From: Pseudoalteromonas luteoviolacea
Lineage (GTDB): Bacteria > Pseudomonadota > Gammaproteobacteria > Enterobacterales > Alteromonadaceae
Assembly (NCBI RefSeq): GCF_021654285.1
Contig: NZ_JAKFZS010000009.1
Coordinates: 182,537 to 246,536, forward strand
Reading direction: 5' to 3'
Length of the DNA: 64,000 nt
In this document: positions 9,768 through 18,600 of the stretch, piece after piece
Numbering within the stretch: position 1 is the stretch's first letter
Layout of the letters: every line of letters begins with the position of its first letter
Translations under genes and position numbers: made by a program
The notes under the pieces: model-generated
What the model saw: the letters and a program-made list of their open reading frames with translations, nothing else
Told to the model about the DNA's origin: nothing
The model's database searches: none

Positions 9768-10058
9768 ATGTCTGTAAAAGTAGTGATAGAGTGTAACCTG
9801 ACACAGGGTAAAACTGGTGAATTAGACACGTTTTTATTGGCCAATGTACCTACTGTACGAGGTTTTTCTGGGTGTGAGCGGGTAAGTATCAGTTTTGATG
9901 AGCAAAGCGCTGTGATGGTAATTGATGAAGACTGGCAAAGTGTCTCTCATCATCAAAAATACATGCAATTCATTAGTGATAACGGCGTCTTAGAGCAGCT
10001 TAAATCGTTTATGTCGGCTCCGCCAATGATTCGATATCTTCAGCTAAGTCATTATTGA
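9768..10058 (+). CDS. antibiotic biosynthesis monooxygenase (ABM) domain protein
   Basis: A 96-residue single-domain protein of the dimeric alpha/beta-barrel fold: 'VKVVIECNLTQGKTGELDTF' forms strand 1 and helix 1, 'VRGFSGCERVSISFDE' forms strands 2–3, and 'VMVIDEDWQSVSHHQKYMQF' is the central signature. Members include quinone and aromatic monooxygenases (YgiN, ActVA-Orf6) and heme-degrading enzymes, but many have no known activity. It has its own strong ribosome site (CGGAGCGGAG). It follows an AraC regulator, suggesting a regulator–effector pair responding to a small molecule. Confidence 0.75.
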   Translation: MSVKVVIECNLTQGKTGELDTFLLANVPTVRGFSGCERVSISFDEQSAVMVIDEDWQSVSHHQKYMQFISDNGVLEQLKSFMSAPPMIRYLQLSHY

Positions 10059-10087
10059 GGGAATTTTGAATTAATATTTTATAAAAT

Positions 10088-10128
10088 AGTGCTTAATTTA
10101 TCCTCGTAATTAGGATAAATTAAGCACT
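10088..10128. repeat. perfect 17-bp inverted repeat abutting the kptA start codon
   Basis: Arms 10088–10104 and 10112–10128 are exact reverse complements around a 7-nt CGTAATT loop. The hairpin ends one base before the kptA ATG at 10130, and the only AGGA-like site (10112–10115) lies inside the right arm. It could be the terminator of the ABM gene, an operator, or a translation-blocking hairpin in the kptA leader. There is no T-run after the stem, which argues against a classical terminator. Confidence 0.8.
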
Positions 10129-10129
10129 G

Positions 10130-10663
10130 ATGAATAATAAAAAAATATCTAAATACCTAAGTCTAGTTTTACGACATAAGCTGGAGCTAGCAAATCTTCA
10201 ATTAAATAATCAAGGCTGGGCCTTAATAGATGATTTAACCAATAACTCTCATGAACACGCTTTATCTCTAGAACTTATTCAATCGATTGTTGATGCTAAT
10301 GATAAACAGCGCTTTGCCATCAGCGAAGATGGCAAAATGATACGCGCTAACCAAGGGCATTCAATTGATGTTGATCTGGCATTAGAAGCCACTATACCTC
10401 CTGATATCTTATTTCATGGCACTGCAAGTCGATTTATTGAGTCAATAAAAGAGACCGGCTTGATAAAGGGTCAAAGGCATCATGTGCATTTGACAGAGTC
10501 GAAAGACACGGCAATGAGAGTCGGTAGGCGTTACGGCAAAGCAATTTTACTGGGCATTGATGCCAAAGCAATGCGTATGCAAGGTGTAAAATTTTACAAA
10601 ACGCAAAATCAAGTCTGGTTGGTTGAACATGTGCCACCAGAAAAATTACAGTTTGATTTATAA
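10130..10663 (+). CDS. kptA: RNA 2'-phosphotransferase (Tpt1/KptA family)
   Basis: A 177-residue enzyme that transfers an internal RNA 2'-phosphate to NAD+, giving ADP-ribose 1'',2''-cyclic phosphate. In eukaryotes it finishes tRNA splicing; in bacteria its natural substrate is unclear. The N-terminal winged-helix lobe holds 'KYLSLVLRHKLE' with the conserved Arg-His pair. The C-terminal ADP-ribosyltransferase-like lobe holds 'LFHGTASRFIESIKETGL', 'RHHVHLTESKDTAMRVGRR' and a final 'VWLVEHVPPEKL'. The Arg-His-Arg-Arg catalytic set therefore appears intact. It leads a close run of four genes. A perfect hairpin ends just before its ATG. Confidence 0.92.
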   Translation: MNNKKISKYLSLVLRHKLELANLQLNNQGWALIDDLTNNSHEHALSLELIQSIVDANDKQRFAISEDGKMIRANQGHSIDVDLALEATIPPDILFHGTASRFIESIKETGLIKGQRHHVHLTESKDTAMRVGRRYGKAILLGIDAKAMRMQGVKFYKTQNQVWLVEHVPPEKLQFDL

Positions 10664-10684
10664 AAACACAGTAAGGAAGAACTT

Positions 10685-11317
10685 TTGACAGGACCAAATC
10701 CAAGTAACAAACATCCGCTAGCAGGCTTTCCTCAAGTAGGTTTTTTAAAAAATTTTATCACATCAGACAATATCAATGTTGGCGATTTCACTTATTACGA
10801 TGATCCAGAAGGGCCCGAAAATTTTGAGAAGAACGTTTTATATCACTTTGATTTTATTGGCGATAAACTAAATATTGGCAAGTATTGTGCAATTGCCACT
10901 GGCGTGAAGTTTATTATGAATGGCGCGAACCATAAAATGTCAGGCTTTTCGACTTATCCTTTTCAAATTTTTGGTCATGGCTGGGAGAAAGTCATGCCGA
11001 CGGGTGGTGAGTTACCTTTCAAAGGCGATACAGAAATAGGCAATGATGTCTGGATTGGGTATGAATCTACCATTATGCCAGGGGTTAAAATCGGTAATGG
11101 GGCCATCATTGCTAGCAAGTCGGTGGTTACCCAAGACGTGCCTCCCTACAGTATCGTGGGAGGAAATCCAGCCAAAGTGATTAAAATGCGTTTTGAGCAA
11201 GATGTAATTGATATGCTTCAAGATATTGCTTGGTGGAATTGGCCAGTAGAAAAGGTGACTGAGCACCTAGATGCCATCGTTGGCTGTGATTTAGAGACAT
11301 TAAAAAGGGCAAAGTAA
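10685..11317 (+). CDS. CatB/Vat-type xenobiotic O-acetyltransferase
   Basis: A 210-residue hexapeptide-repeat acetyltransferase of the Vat(D)/CatB group, which uses acetyl-CoA to O-acetylate hydroxyl groups, classically streptogramin A or chloramphenicol. Left-handed beta-helix repeats run through about residues 60–165. The 'MNGANHKMSG' loop holds the catalytic His, and 'SIVGGNPAKVIKMRF' is the typical C-terminal cap. The TTG start at 10685 is supported by TAAGGAAG ending 6–7 nt upstream, and no ATG fits. It begins 21 bp after kptA. Such genes are common in marine bacteria without proven drug resistance. Confidence 0.88.
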   Translation: MTGPNPSNKHPLAGFPQVGFLKNFITSDNINVGDFTYYDDPEGPENFEKNVLYHFDFIGDKLNIGKYCAIATGVKFIMNGANHKMSGFSTYPFQIFGHGWEKVMPTGGELPFKGDTEIGNDVWIGYESTIMPGVKIGNGAIIASKSVVTQDVPPYSIVGGNPAKVIKMRFEQDVIDMLQDIAWWNWPVEKVTEHLDAIVGCDLETLKRAK

Positions 11318-11320
11318 GCA

Positions 11321-11740
11321 ATGCAGTTAGAAGTTGAAGGTCGGCTTAAAAAATTGAAAAGCTATAAATCTAATTTTGTATTGCTTGTGATAACGGTTTT
11401 ATTAAGCCTAGTTACCTTAATTTTATTCGTAACAGAGAGTAATAGCTTTATTTATGATTCTGGTTATATTAAAGCAGGTTATATGACCTTTTTAGTGGGG
11501 TTATATGTATACATCCTATATCACTGGAAATATACCCCTTTACGAATGATAAAACCGATATTAATTCTTAGTTTACTGCAAATAGCAACAGTCAAATGGG
11601 GAGAGTTGAGTATCGGATTGAATCCATTTTCTGCCATCGGTGCATCATTTAATTTTGATGCTTTTTCTATCACAGTTAATTTGCTGGCGATAGTCATGGT
11701 TGGGCTGACATGGCGCTGCAAATTATTTGCCAAACATTAA
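11321..11740 (+). CDS. small inner-membrane protein of unknown function
   Basis: A 139-residue protein with four predicted membrane helices (about 18–40, 50–70, 78–98 and 112–132) and a basic N-terminus ('RLKKLKSYK'). It starts 3 bp after the acetyltransferase gene, so the two are surely co-transcribed. I recognise no family, and its role cannot be inferred beyond the shared operon. Confidence 0.65.
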   Translation: MQLEVEGRLKKLKSYKSNFVLLVITVLLSLVTLILFVTESNSFIYDSGYIKAGYMTFLVGLYVYILYHWKYTPLRMIKPILILSLLQIATVKWGELSIGLNPFSAIGASFNFDAFSITVNLLAIVMVGLTWRCKLFAKH

Positions 11741-11760
11741 TATGCGGTATGGGTTGCTAA

Positions 11761-12324
11761 ATGCTAAAAACACAGGTTATTGCGATAAGTGGAGCATCAG
11801 GCTGTGGCAAAACATCCTTAATAAAAGCTATCTCAGATAAGCTTAATTGCCCATATTTACTTTTTGATGAGTACACAAACGCGCACACGTACCCTAAGGA
11901 TATGAAGATGTGGTTGGAATCTGGTGTGGATCTCAACGAGATTAAAACACCCGCTTTTATCAGAGCACTTGAAGAACTTACACTGTCATGTGGTGCGCCT
12001 TATATTTTTATAGAAGAGCCTTTTGGTCGGTGTAGGGCTCAGATATCAAAGTATATTGACTACGTTGTTTTGCTCGATTTGCCTTTAGAGGTTTGCTTGT
12101 CTCGTGTGATCACCAGGAATATCAATACGCCACATGTTGATTCACGTAATGCCATATCCAAATATCTTCATGTGTATGACGACTATTTAAGCGCTATTTA
12201 TGCAAATGTGGTTGAACAAGTTCGTCATACCTGTGATTTGACAGTGACTGAGGTATTGTCCCTTTCAAAGACTGTTGTCCTAGTCGAGCGATGGCTAGCT
12301 AGGCAGCGTATTTCTCAGTCTTAA
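11761..12324 (+). CDS. P-loop NTPase / small-molecule kinase-like protein
   Basis: A 187-residue soluble protein with a Walker A motif (Gly11–Thr18, 'GASGCGKT') directly after a hydrophobic strand, an 'LLFDEYTNAH' segment and a Walker B-like 'PYIFIEEPFGR'. 'YVVLLDLPLEVCLSRVITRN' resembles the lid region of nucleoside and shikimate-type kinases. The substrate is unknown. It begins 20 bp after the membrane-protein gene and ends the kptA run. No terminator is obvious in the 264 bp that follow. Confidence 0.7.
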   Translation: MLKTQVIAISGASGCGKTSLIKAISDKLNCPYLLFDEYTNAHTYPKDMKMWLESGVDLNEIKTPAFIRALEELTLSCGAPYIFIEEPFGRCRAQISKYIDYVVLLDLPLEVCLSRVITRNINTPHVDSRNAISKYLHVYDDYLSAIYANVVEQVRHTCDLTVTEVLSLSKTVVLVERWLARQRISQS

Positions 12325-12600
12325 AAGTGTTTTATGAACTGTGAAATGTAAGCCATCCTTTCAATTTATATTGTCCTTTTGAGCACATCGATAATCGATT
12401 GTTTTCAATCTAGTTAATTTCCATCTCTATAAGTTATTGAAAATATTTGTAATAAAAAGACCGAACGGGCCCATTAGAACGCTTTTGGCCATTTTTTCCC
12501 ACATACTGAGCTCATCAAATCACGGGCTGTGATGACGGAGCAAGCATATTGCAAATAGCCAATTGTGATGATTAGTAACTAAATACCAGTGGGAGAAAAG
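12325..12600. other. intergenic region without recognised genes
   Basis: AT-rich stretch with no supported reading frame on either strand. It must carry the promoter of the following membrane-protein gene. I see no clear terminator or operator. Confidence 0.6.
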
Positions 12601-13203
12601 ATGATGAACACGCATAACACAGAGCATTGCGCAACACGTTGGGATACGAGATTGTTTTTGATTGCAGGGTGCTGCATGTTAATTAATACAGTTTGCTTGT
12701 GGATGAGGCATTTTTCAGGTTATCAGATGTCTTTACTGTGGGCAGCAGTGCCCGCAATTATCGCATTGGGCTCTTGTACATTGGGGGTTTTGAAGCTGTA
12801 CCCTAGAGCGGTGAGCCAAGCTCGTAAGCTTGCCATTAGCGGGGCATGTTTTGCGGTTATGTCACTGACGTCATTGGTACTTGCGTCCATGTGGATATTT
12901 GTTTTATCGGTTTTTGGAGACGGTATTACTGGTCGGCCATCAACTGGGTTTGCGGTTTTGATTGGGGCATTTATGGTGTTCATGATGATATCTTTTGCGT
13001 TTAACTCGGTTGCATTCTTAGTTGAGCGTACGACTCGCAATATCGGACTTTTATTACTTGTTCCAGTCAGCTGTTGGGCACTCATGTTGATTGTTGCCTT
13101 ACTTAAAAGCTTTGAAGCTGGTTTATCTCTTGATTTTTATACCAACGGGGTAATGGGCGTTGCATTTTTACTTGTCGCTTTTGTTCTGAAAAAGCGTCAA
13201 TAA
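12601..13203 (+). CDS. multi-pass inner-membrane protein of unknown function
   Basis: A 200-residue protein with about six hydrophobic helices (near residues 18–35, 45–65, 77–100, 115–138, 146–166 and 176–194). A GGGAG at 12590–12594 supports ATG 12601 or the adjacent ATG 12604 rather than the in-frame GTG at 12589. It stands alone in its transcription unit. I recognise no family. Confidence 0.65.
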   Translation: MMNTHNTEHCATRWDTRLFLIAGCCMLINTVCLWMRHFSGYQMSLLWAAVPAIIALGSCTLGVLKLYPRAVSQARKLAISGACFAVMSLTSLVLASMWIFVLSVFGDGITGRPSTGFAVLIGAFMVFMMISFAFNSVAFLVERTTRNIGLLLLVPVSCWALMLIVALLKSFEAGLSLDFYTNGVMGVAFLLVAFVLKKRQ

Positions 13204-13349
13204 CATTTACAACATATAGTGGGTTAAGGGATTGAGTATTGATGCATATTGTAAATGCGCAATCCTGCCCTCCTTATATTATCATTCATCTTATGTTTAT
13301 AATAAGTGTGTATTCTTTAGCGCAAATAAGAAAATAAACAGGATTTACA

Positions 13350-13970
13350 ATGATAAAGAACACGATGTTTGCACTTTTATTTACTCTACCATTTATATCC
13401 AATGCAAATATTTCAATAATAACAGCAAGTGGAACTGATAAAGAAATAAAAATAGAAAATACCTTAGATAAACTCATTGATGAATATGATATCAAACAGT
13501 GGTTTTATACAAGTAAAGTATTAGTCAATGAAAAGGCAAGGGTACCCCACAGTCATCCAGTACTTACAATGAATACGGCAGGGCCTTATCTAGAAAGTGA
13601 TATAAGAGTACTTTCCACGTTTCTTCATGAGCAGTTTCACTGGCATGTGGTGTTAAATGGGAAAGGCAGCATTGATGAATTCCGCGGTGCGATAAAAAGA
13701 GAGTTTCCGGTTGTCGAATATAAAAGGCCGATGGGAAGCGGGGATGAAGGAGGCACACTGACACATTTAATCGTCTGTTATTTAGAATACCGAGCGATGG
13801 CATCATTAGTTGGTGAACGTGAAGCAAGAGCGCTGCTTGAAAGCAACCCTTATTATACGTGGATATACAAAACAATTTTGAATCAAGATAACCACCCCAA
13901 ATTAGATAAATTAGTGAAAGAACTAAATCTCACTATTTTTAACCAAGACAAAAATGTTAAACGAATTTAA
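13350..13970 (+). CDS. secreted protein with HExxH motif, putative metallopeptidase-like
   Basis: A 206-residue protein with a Sec signal peptide (about 1–20, ending 'FISNA'). A zinc-peptidase-like HExxH motif lies at 93–97 ('FLHEQFHWHV'), followed 40–60 residues later by an acidic helix ('VCYLEYRAMASL') that could supply a third ligand. The motif sits in a helix, as expected for gluzincin or related folds, but I cannot match it to a named peptidase family. It stands alone, with an AGGA-type ribosome site, and is probably periplasmic. Peptidase activity is inference from one motif. Confidence 0.6.
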   Translation: MIKNTMFALLFTLPFISNANISIITASGTDKEIKIENTLDKLIDEYDIKQWFYTSKVLVNEKARVPHSHPVLTMNTAGPYLESDIRVLSTFLHEQFHWHVVLNGKGSIDEFRGAIKREFPVVEYKRPMGSGDEGGTLTHLIVCYLEYRAMASLVGEREARALLESNPYYTWIYKTILNQDNHPKLDKLVKELNLTIFNQDKNVKRI

Positions 13971-13996
13971 CTGGACTAAATCTCTTTGATAGTTAA

Positions 13997-14021
13997 GCGA
14001 TTTAGTACAAAACTAAATCGC
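13997..14021. terminator. inverted repeat between convergent genes
   Basis: A perfect 10-bp stem (13997–14006 with 14012–14021) and 5-nt loop between two convergent genes. T-runs are weak, so it is a possible bidirectional terminator only. Confidence 0.5.
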
Positions 14022-14027
14022 ATAGTG

Positions 14028-14897
14028 TTAATTCAGAGATTGCTGATAAAAAGATTTTGCCTGCTCTAGTGTGTGTTTGAGAATATGGCTAAGAGATGTG
14101 GGGCTTTCGAAAGCTTGAATTGAGCGCTGAGAAAGCAGTGTTTTTAGTGTATCTGTTGTATGTGATAAGCGCTTTTCAATTTCTATAAAATCGATTTGCT
14201 CGTTGCTTGCAAAACGCAGGTTACTTGGGTTTACACATCCTCTTTTACAGGTACCATGTAACTTTTTGCTGCAGTGACACAGGGCTTGTTTATTAATAAG
14301 GCCGCAGCTTTGCTGGGTAAATTCGACGACTTCATTTCTGGCGCGCTGGAGCTGCTTACGATAGGTTGCAGGGGAGCAGGCTAAAATATCACTAGACTGT
14401 GCGTGATCCAGCTCAAAGATCTCACCCAAAATATACACTAACCTTGCTTTGGGCTTTAGGCATAATAACATGGCCATAGTGCAAGATATTCTAAGTTCGT
14501 TCAGTAGAACCTGATAATCCATCCTTGATGTATATTCTTCGCTAGGAAGTTGTAAGTCTGATTCCAAATCTGTTTTAAAAGTCTCAAACGATAAGTGCAA
14601 TTCAGCACGTCTGGCTTTGTTGCTAGTCATGAGGTAGTTTGCGGCTACTCGATACACCCAGGTTTCAAATTTACTCTCAAAACGAAATGAACTTAAATTG
14701 GTCATTATTTTTATTAAAATATCTTGGGTGATGTCCTCGGCCTGTTGGTGGTCTACCAGCATGCGAAGTGCCAAATTAAATATTTTATCTTTTATGCTAG
14801 CTATTAATCGAGCAAGCGCATCTTTATCCCCATCTACAGCAGCACGAATTAATGTGTGCATTTCTTGTGAGTTTTTATGCGACAAGTGAGCGTTCAT
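14028..14897 (-). CDS. ECF-like RNA polymerase sigma factor with Cys/His-rich C-terminal extension
   Basis: A 289-residue sigma-70 family factor. Region 2 (about 15–98) binds core polymerase and the -10 element; 'AEDITQDILIKIMTNL' and 'FETWVYRVAANYLM' are clear. Region 4 (about 130–192, 'YILGEIFELDHAQSSDILAC') is a divergent helix-turn-helix. Ordinary ECF factors stop near 180–200 residues. This one has a further ~95, beginning with a metal-site-like cluster (Cys198, Cys207, His208, Cys209, His214, Cys217, Cys221). Cys-rich tails sense metals in CorE-type factors, which is an analogy only. No anti-sigma gene adjoins. A SnoaL-like gene lies 72 bp upstream on the same strand. Confidence 0.82.
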   Translation of the reverse strand: MNAHLSHKNSQEMHTLIRAAVDGDKDALARLIASIKDKIFNLALRMLVDHQQAEDITQDILIKIMTNLSSFRFESKFETWVYRVAANYLMTSNKARRAELHLSFETFKTDLESDLQLPSEEYTSRMDYQVLLNELRISCTMAMLLCLKPKARLVYILGEIFELDHAQSSDILACSPATYRKQLQRARNEVVEFTQQSCGLINKQALCHCSKKLHGTCKRGCVNPSNLRFASNEQIDFIEIEKRLSHTTDTLKTLLSQRSIQAFESPTSLSHILKHTLEQAKSFYQQSLN

Positions 14898-14969
14898 TTT
14901 TTTATCCCTGTTCTTTTGAACAAAGGCTTCATATTTTGAAGCCCATTTATTATTTTTTATATTGTGTGG

Positions 14970-15353
14970 TTATTTGTCGGCATGCGGATTATCAATGACG
15001 ATGAGCCAATTGCCGTTATCCTGTTTTCTGAGCGTTGCGACCGACAAGCCACTTTCTTGTATTACTTCCCCACAAGGGAGTATCGCATTCATAACCCAGT
15101 TTGCAGTATGTGTGGCTATATCTCCAGCAATAATCACTTTGTGCTTGTCTGGGTATGTAAATGTTGGTTTGATTGCAAGTGCCTCTTTAAAGCATTCAGA
15201 AATCGTTTTTCGACAATGTATCCACTGATTAGGTTCAAAGGCCACGGCCGCTTGAGTTTCATATTGCGCCATAACGGTTTCTAACTCTCCTTGATTAAAA
15301 GCGTTGGTCATTCTACTAATCGTTGCCAGTACATCTAATTCTTGATGGTTCAT
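14970..15353 (-). CDS. SnoaL/NTF2-like protein (DUF4440-type)
   Basis: A 127-residue single-domain protein with the cone-shaped NTF2-like fold: 'ATISRMTNAFNQGELETVMAQY' as the first helices, 'AVAFEPNQWIHCRKTISECF' in the middle and 'VATLRKQDNGNWLIVIDNPH' as the closing strands. Such domains bind small hydrophobic ligands or catalyse isomerisations. It is transcribed ahead of the sigma-factor gene. SnoaL-like domains are fused to the C-terminus of ECF41-type sigma factors as regulators, so a split version of that pairing is possible but unproven. Confidence 0.75.
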   Translation of the reverse strand: MNHQELDVLATISRMTNAFNQGELETVMAQYETQAAVAFEPNQWIHCRKTISECFKEALAIKPTFTYPDKHKVIIAGDIATHTANWVMNAILPCGEVIQESGLSVATLRKQDNGNWLIVIDNPHADK

Positions 15354-15685
15354 AACTCTTCCTTACTTCGTCATTTATTTAAAATAAGTCATTAAAATTT
15401 AGTTGCTTATAGCTTTTTTATAAAAAGTAACAGCAAATCAAATACGACAAATATTTAGACAAAAGAGAAAGCAAAGGTGTGACATAAAAAATAATTTAAT
15501 TTCATAGCTAGCCTCAATACGTTATTGGGTGATGTAAAGAGCTGTTGTTGGTGTGATTTTTTTAACTTTAGTTATAAAAGTGTTTTTAATTTTATTTTAA
15601 TGTTTATTTGTAGTATCTTGCGCATGTAGCAATAATGCGTACAAATCAAGAGTTTTTACAGGAAATATTAATTTTTGAGCGAAAT
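15354..15685. other. AT-rich divergent intergenic region
   Basis: No supported coding sequence. It separates the leftward SnoaL/sigma unit from the rightward lipoprotein gene and must hold both promoters. Poly-T and poly-A tracts dominate; I could not assign a specific operator. Confidence 0.55.
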
Positions 15686-18600
15686 ATGTATATAAAACAA
15701 TATTATAAAATGCCTATTTTGGCTTCGACAGTAGTGTCATTGATCTTGACCGGGTGCGGCGGCTCAAGTTCAAAAGAAGAGGAAAAGCTTAATGTGCCAG
15801 CTGTAGTCTCTGAGCAAGTTTCACCAGTTTCAGAGCCAGCACCTGAGCTAATACCAGAAATACCAGAACCAACTCCTGCACCATTAACTTTCACAGTAAC
15901 TGGGCCTTCAGAGGTGCAAGAGAAAACCGAGTTTAGCTTAACATTGGCTGTAGAAGGTGAAGGGACAATTGAATCAGTTGATTGGACACATGATTCGAGC
16001 CTGAATTTAGCTATGAGTGAACAGGGTGAGCAAAGTGTTAAATTCTCAGTGCCTGATATCAATCAAGATCATACAGTGAATTTTACAGTCACTGCGATAA
16101 GCGACTCAGAGAAAAAAGTTGTTCAAGTTCATTTAGTTACATTAAAAAGAATAACTAAAAGCCTTTCTTTACAAGGTATAGTGACTGATAGCCCTATCCA
16201 GCATGCTCAAGTTCAATTGCTTGTGGGTGACTCTCGTATTGAAGTTGAAGCAAATGAACTTGGGGAGTACAGTGCAGCACTTGAGGTTGATGAAAGTGAA
16301 ATAGATGAAATGATAAAGGTTGTCGCAGTTGGTTCTAGCACACAACCAGAAGTCGAGTTCGTTTCTCAGCTTGGTACTTTTTCTGCACTTCAGGAGCAAG
16401 CCGGTGATGATGCTATTTTATCAAAGAGTGAGAATTTCTCTGTTAATGTGACTAATGTAACAACGGCTGAATATGCACTTTTACAGCGAACAGATATTGA
16501 GATAACTGATGATGAGAGCTTAAGAGAAGCGTTACTGGCGATAGATGGCGACGACATGTTAGATCTTGCAACAGTCATTAAAGTCATCGTGGACTCTGAA
16601 GAATACGATTTACCGGAAGGGGTTTCATCTACGTTGGAGCTTGTTAGCAATGAAGACCAAGCTGAGATGTTTAAAGCAGCGCTTAAATCAAATAATCCTG
16701 AGTATTTTGATCAAGTTAAAGATCAAATATTAGATGATGACAGTCTCACATCTAAAGATTTAACAGCCCTTCAGGGAGATTTTTTATTATATCATCCAAA
16801 ATATTATAATCATTACGCTTATCATTTATCTCTGGATGAAAATGGGCAGGGACGATTTGTTGCTCAAAATTCGGTGGAAGTGACCAAAGTTAGTTATGTG
16901 GATGGAAAGTTTGTTGTTGAACTAGCTGAGCCGGCAATATTTTACCGCTCTGAGCGATATAAACGTGATGAAAACAACAATATCATTATTGGTGACGATG
17001 ATAAGGCTGTAATTGCGCAAATCTCTTGGAAGTCTTCACTGCTATCACTTGAGGTACTGCATGTAAATCAAGGCGTTAATATTGTTGAGTTAAATACACA
17101 TGCGCAAGAGTATATTGATGATGTGCCAAACCCAGTTGCTGATTTAAACACGCAAAACATCTTTAGATTACTAGACAAGAGTCGTGGTCAGAAATTGAGC
17201 AGTGAAGAGCTTGTTGGCAAAACATGGTTAATCGACGCTCGCGACAAAAATTTTAGCGCTGCAGAACGGCCAATCAATCGTTACGTATTCAATGCAGATG
17301 GTACTGTGACGATAGAAGGTCAAGAGGCAAACGCTTTTTGGGAGTTAGATGGTAATTCACTTGTAATCGACCAGCAAAGTAAAGAAAACACGGTTAGTAC
17401 TCAATATTGGTTCTCTAAGTCTATAGCATCAGGTTTTTATACTATTGCAAAAGAGCAGAGCCATAAAGGTGACCGAGTACCTGAATCAGTGTCTCTTACT
17501 GGTATTATGTTAGCTAAACAGCCTAATTTAAATGTGACAGAAGACCAGCTTATAGGTAAATGGACAGGTTTTATTGGGCGTACACAGGACTTACATGATT
17601 TACGTATTTTTCCTGATTTAAACGTTAAAGTTGGGGTTGCAGAAGTTACACCTTATTCTCACGGAAAGCTTGAAGACAACCGTTTTTATCGTCAATGGTA
17701 TGCAGATACCAACCACGGCTTCCATACTTGTTATGAGTTAAACCCAAACTGTGAACTTCGAGCATTTATGGAGTATGAATTTCTGGCGATTGAGGACAAT
17801 CATTACTTTGTCTATCGAAAAGTAGTTGAAAATCTCGGGGCTGATGATCAAAGCAATGCCATTGAGCGAGTACTTCATTATCGCTATTCGGCTAACAATG
17901 AGTATAGTGCATTTAACTCGACTATGCTTGGAGGGGAAGCGACATTTTTCGTAGAGTCTGAATTTGGTGATATTCAAAGAATTGGTATTTACTCAAATGA
18001 TAGCAATGGCTATAACATATCGCTGAATGGCATAGACTATCCTATGTCTATTGTTGATGGTTACTTGGAGTATTCAGTTGAAGAGGCAGTTACGCGTGTT
18101 TCTTTTTTAAGTGAAGCAGACGATTATGTTGAAGTGTGTGTATTTGAAGCTGCACAGGGTTGCCAAGAACATAATAAACAAGTTTGGTTTAACAAATATG
18201 AAGCTTTACCGAGGAAAGTGAGCTATTTCTTTGAAAAAAGGGATATTAAATCAGTCCACTACACTTTAGAGCAAAACGAGGATGGTACCGTTGAGTTTAA
18301 GGCTTCTCCGAATGACCGAGTTAGAATGAATGCTGAAGTTGCTGGCAGTAAAATCATTCTCACGTCTGTGCCTGGTGACTTTACTTCCATCTATGCATTT
18401 GAAAGAGTTGATAGGGTAGAAATCGAAAATCTCGGTGAAAAATCTAAGCTCACTATTACTAGAAATAGCTACGATTTAGGTCGAATACAGAGCACTTGGA
18501 CCACTGAAGCAATAAAAGATAAAGTCGATGCTCGAAATGGTATCCAAATCTCACCAGATAATATGATTGGGCAATGGTCAGTATCAACAGATTATTTCTT

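Noticed and set aside
12589..12600. GTG 12589 as start of the six-helix membrane protein
   Set aside because: The GGGAG site lies just inside it, correctly spaced for ATG 12601/12604 instead.
13232..13438. 68-codon frame upstream of the HExxH protein gene
   Set aside because: It overlaps the well-supported start and signal peptide of the next gene, has no ribosome site, and its composition reflects AT-rich DNA.
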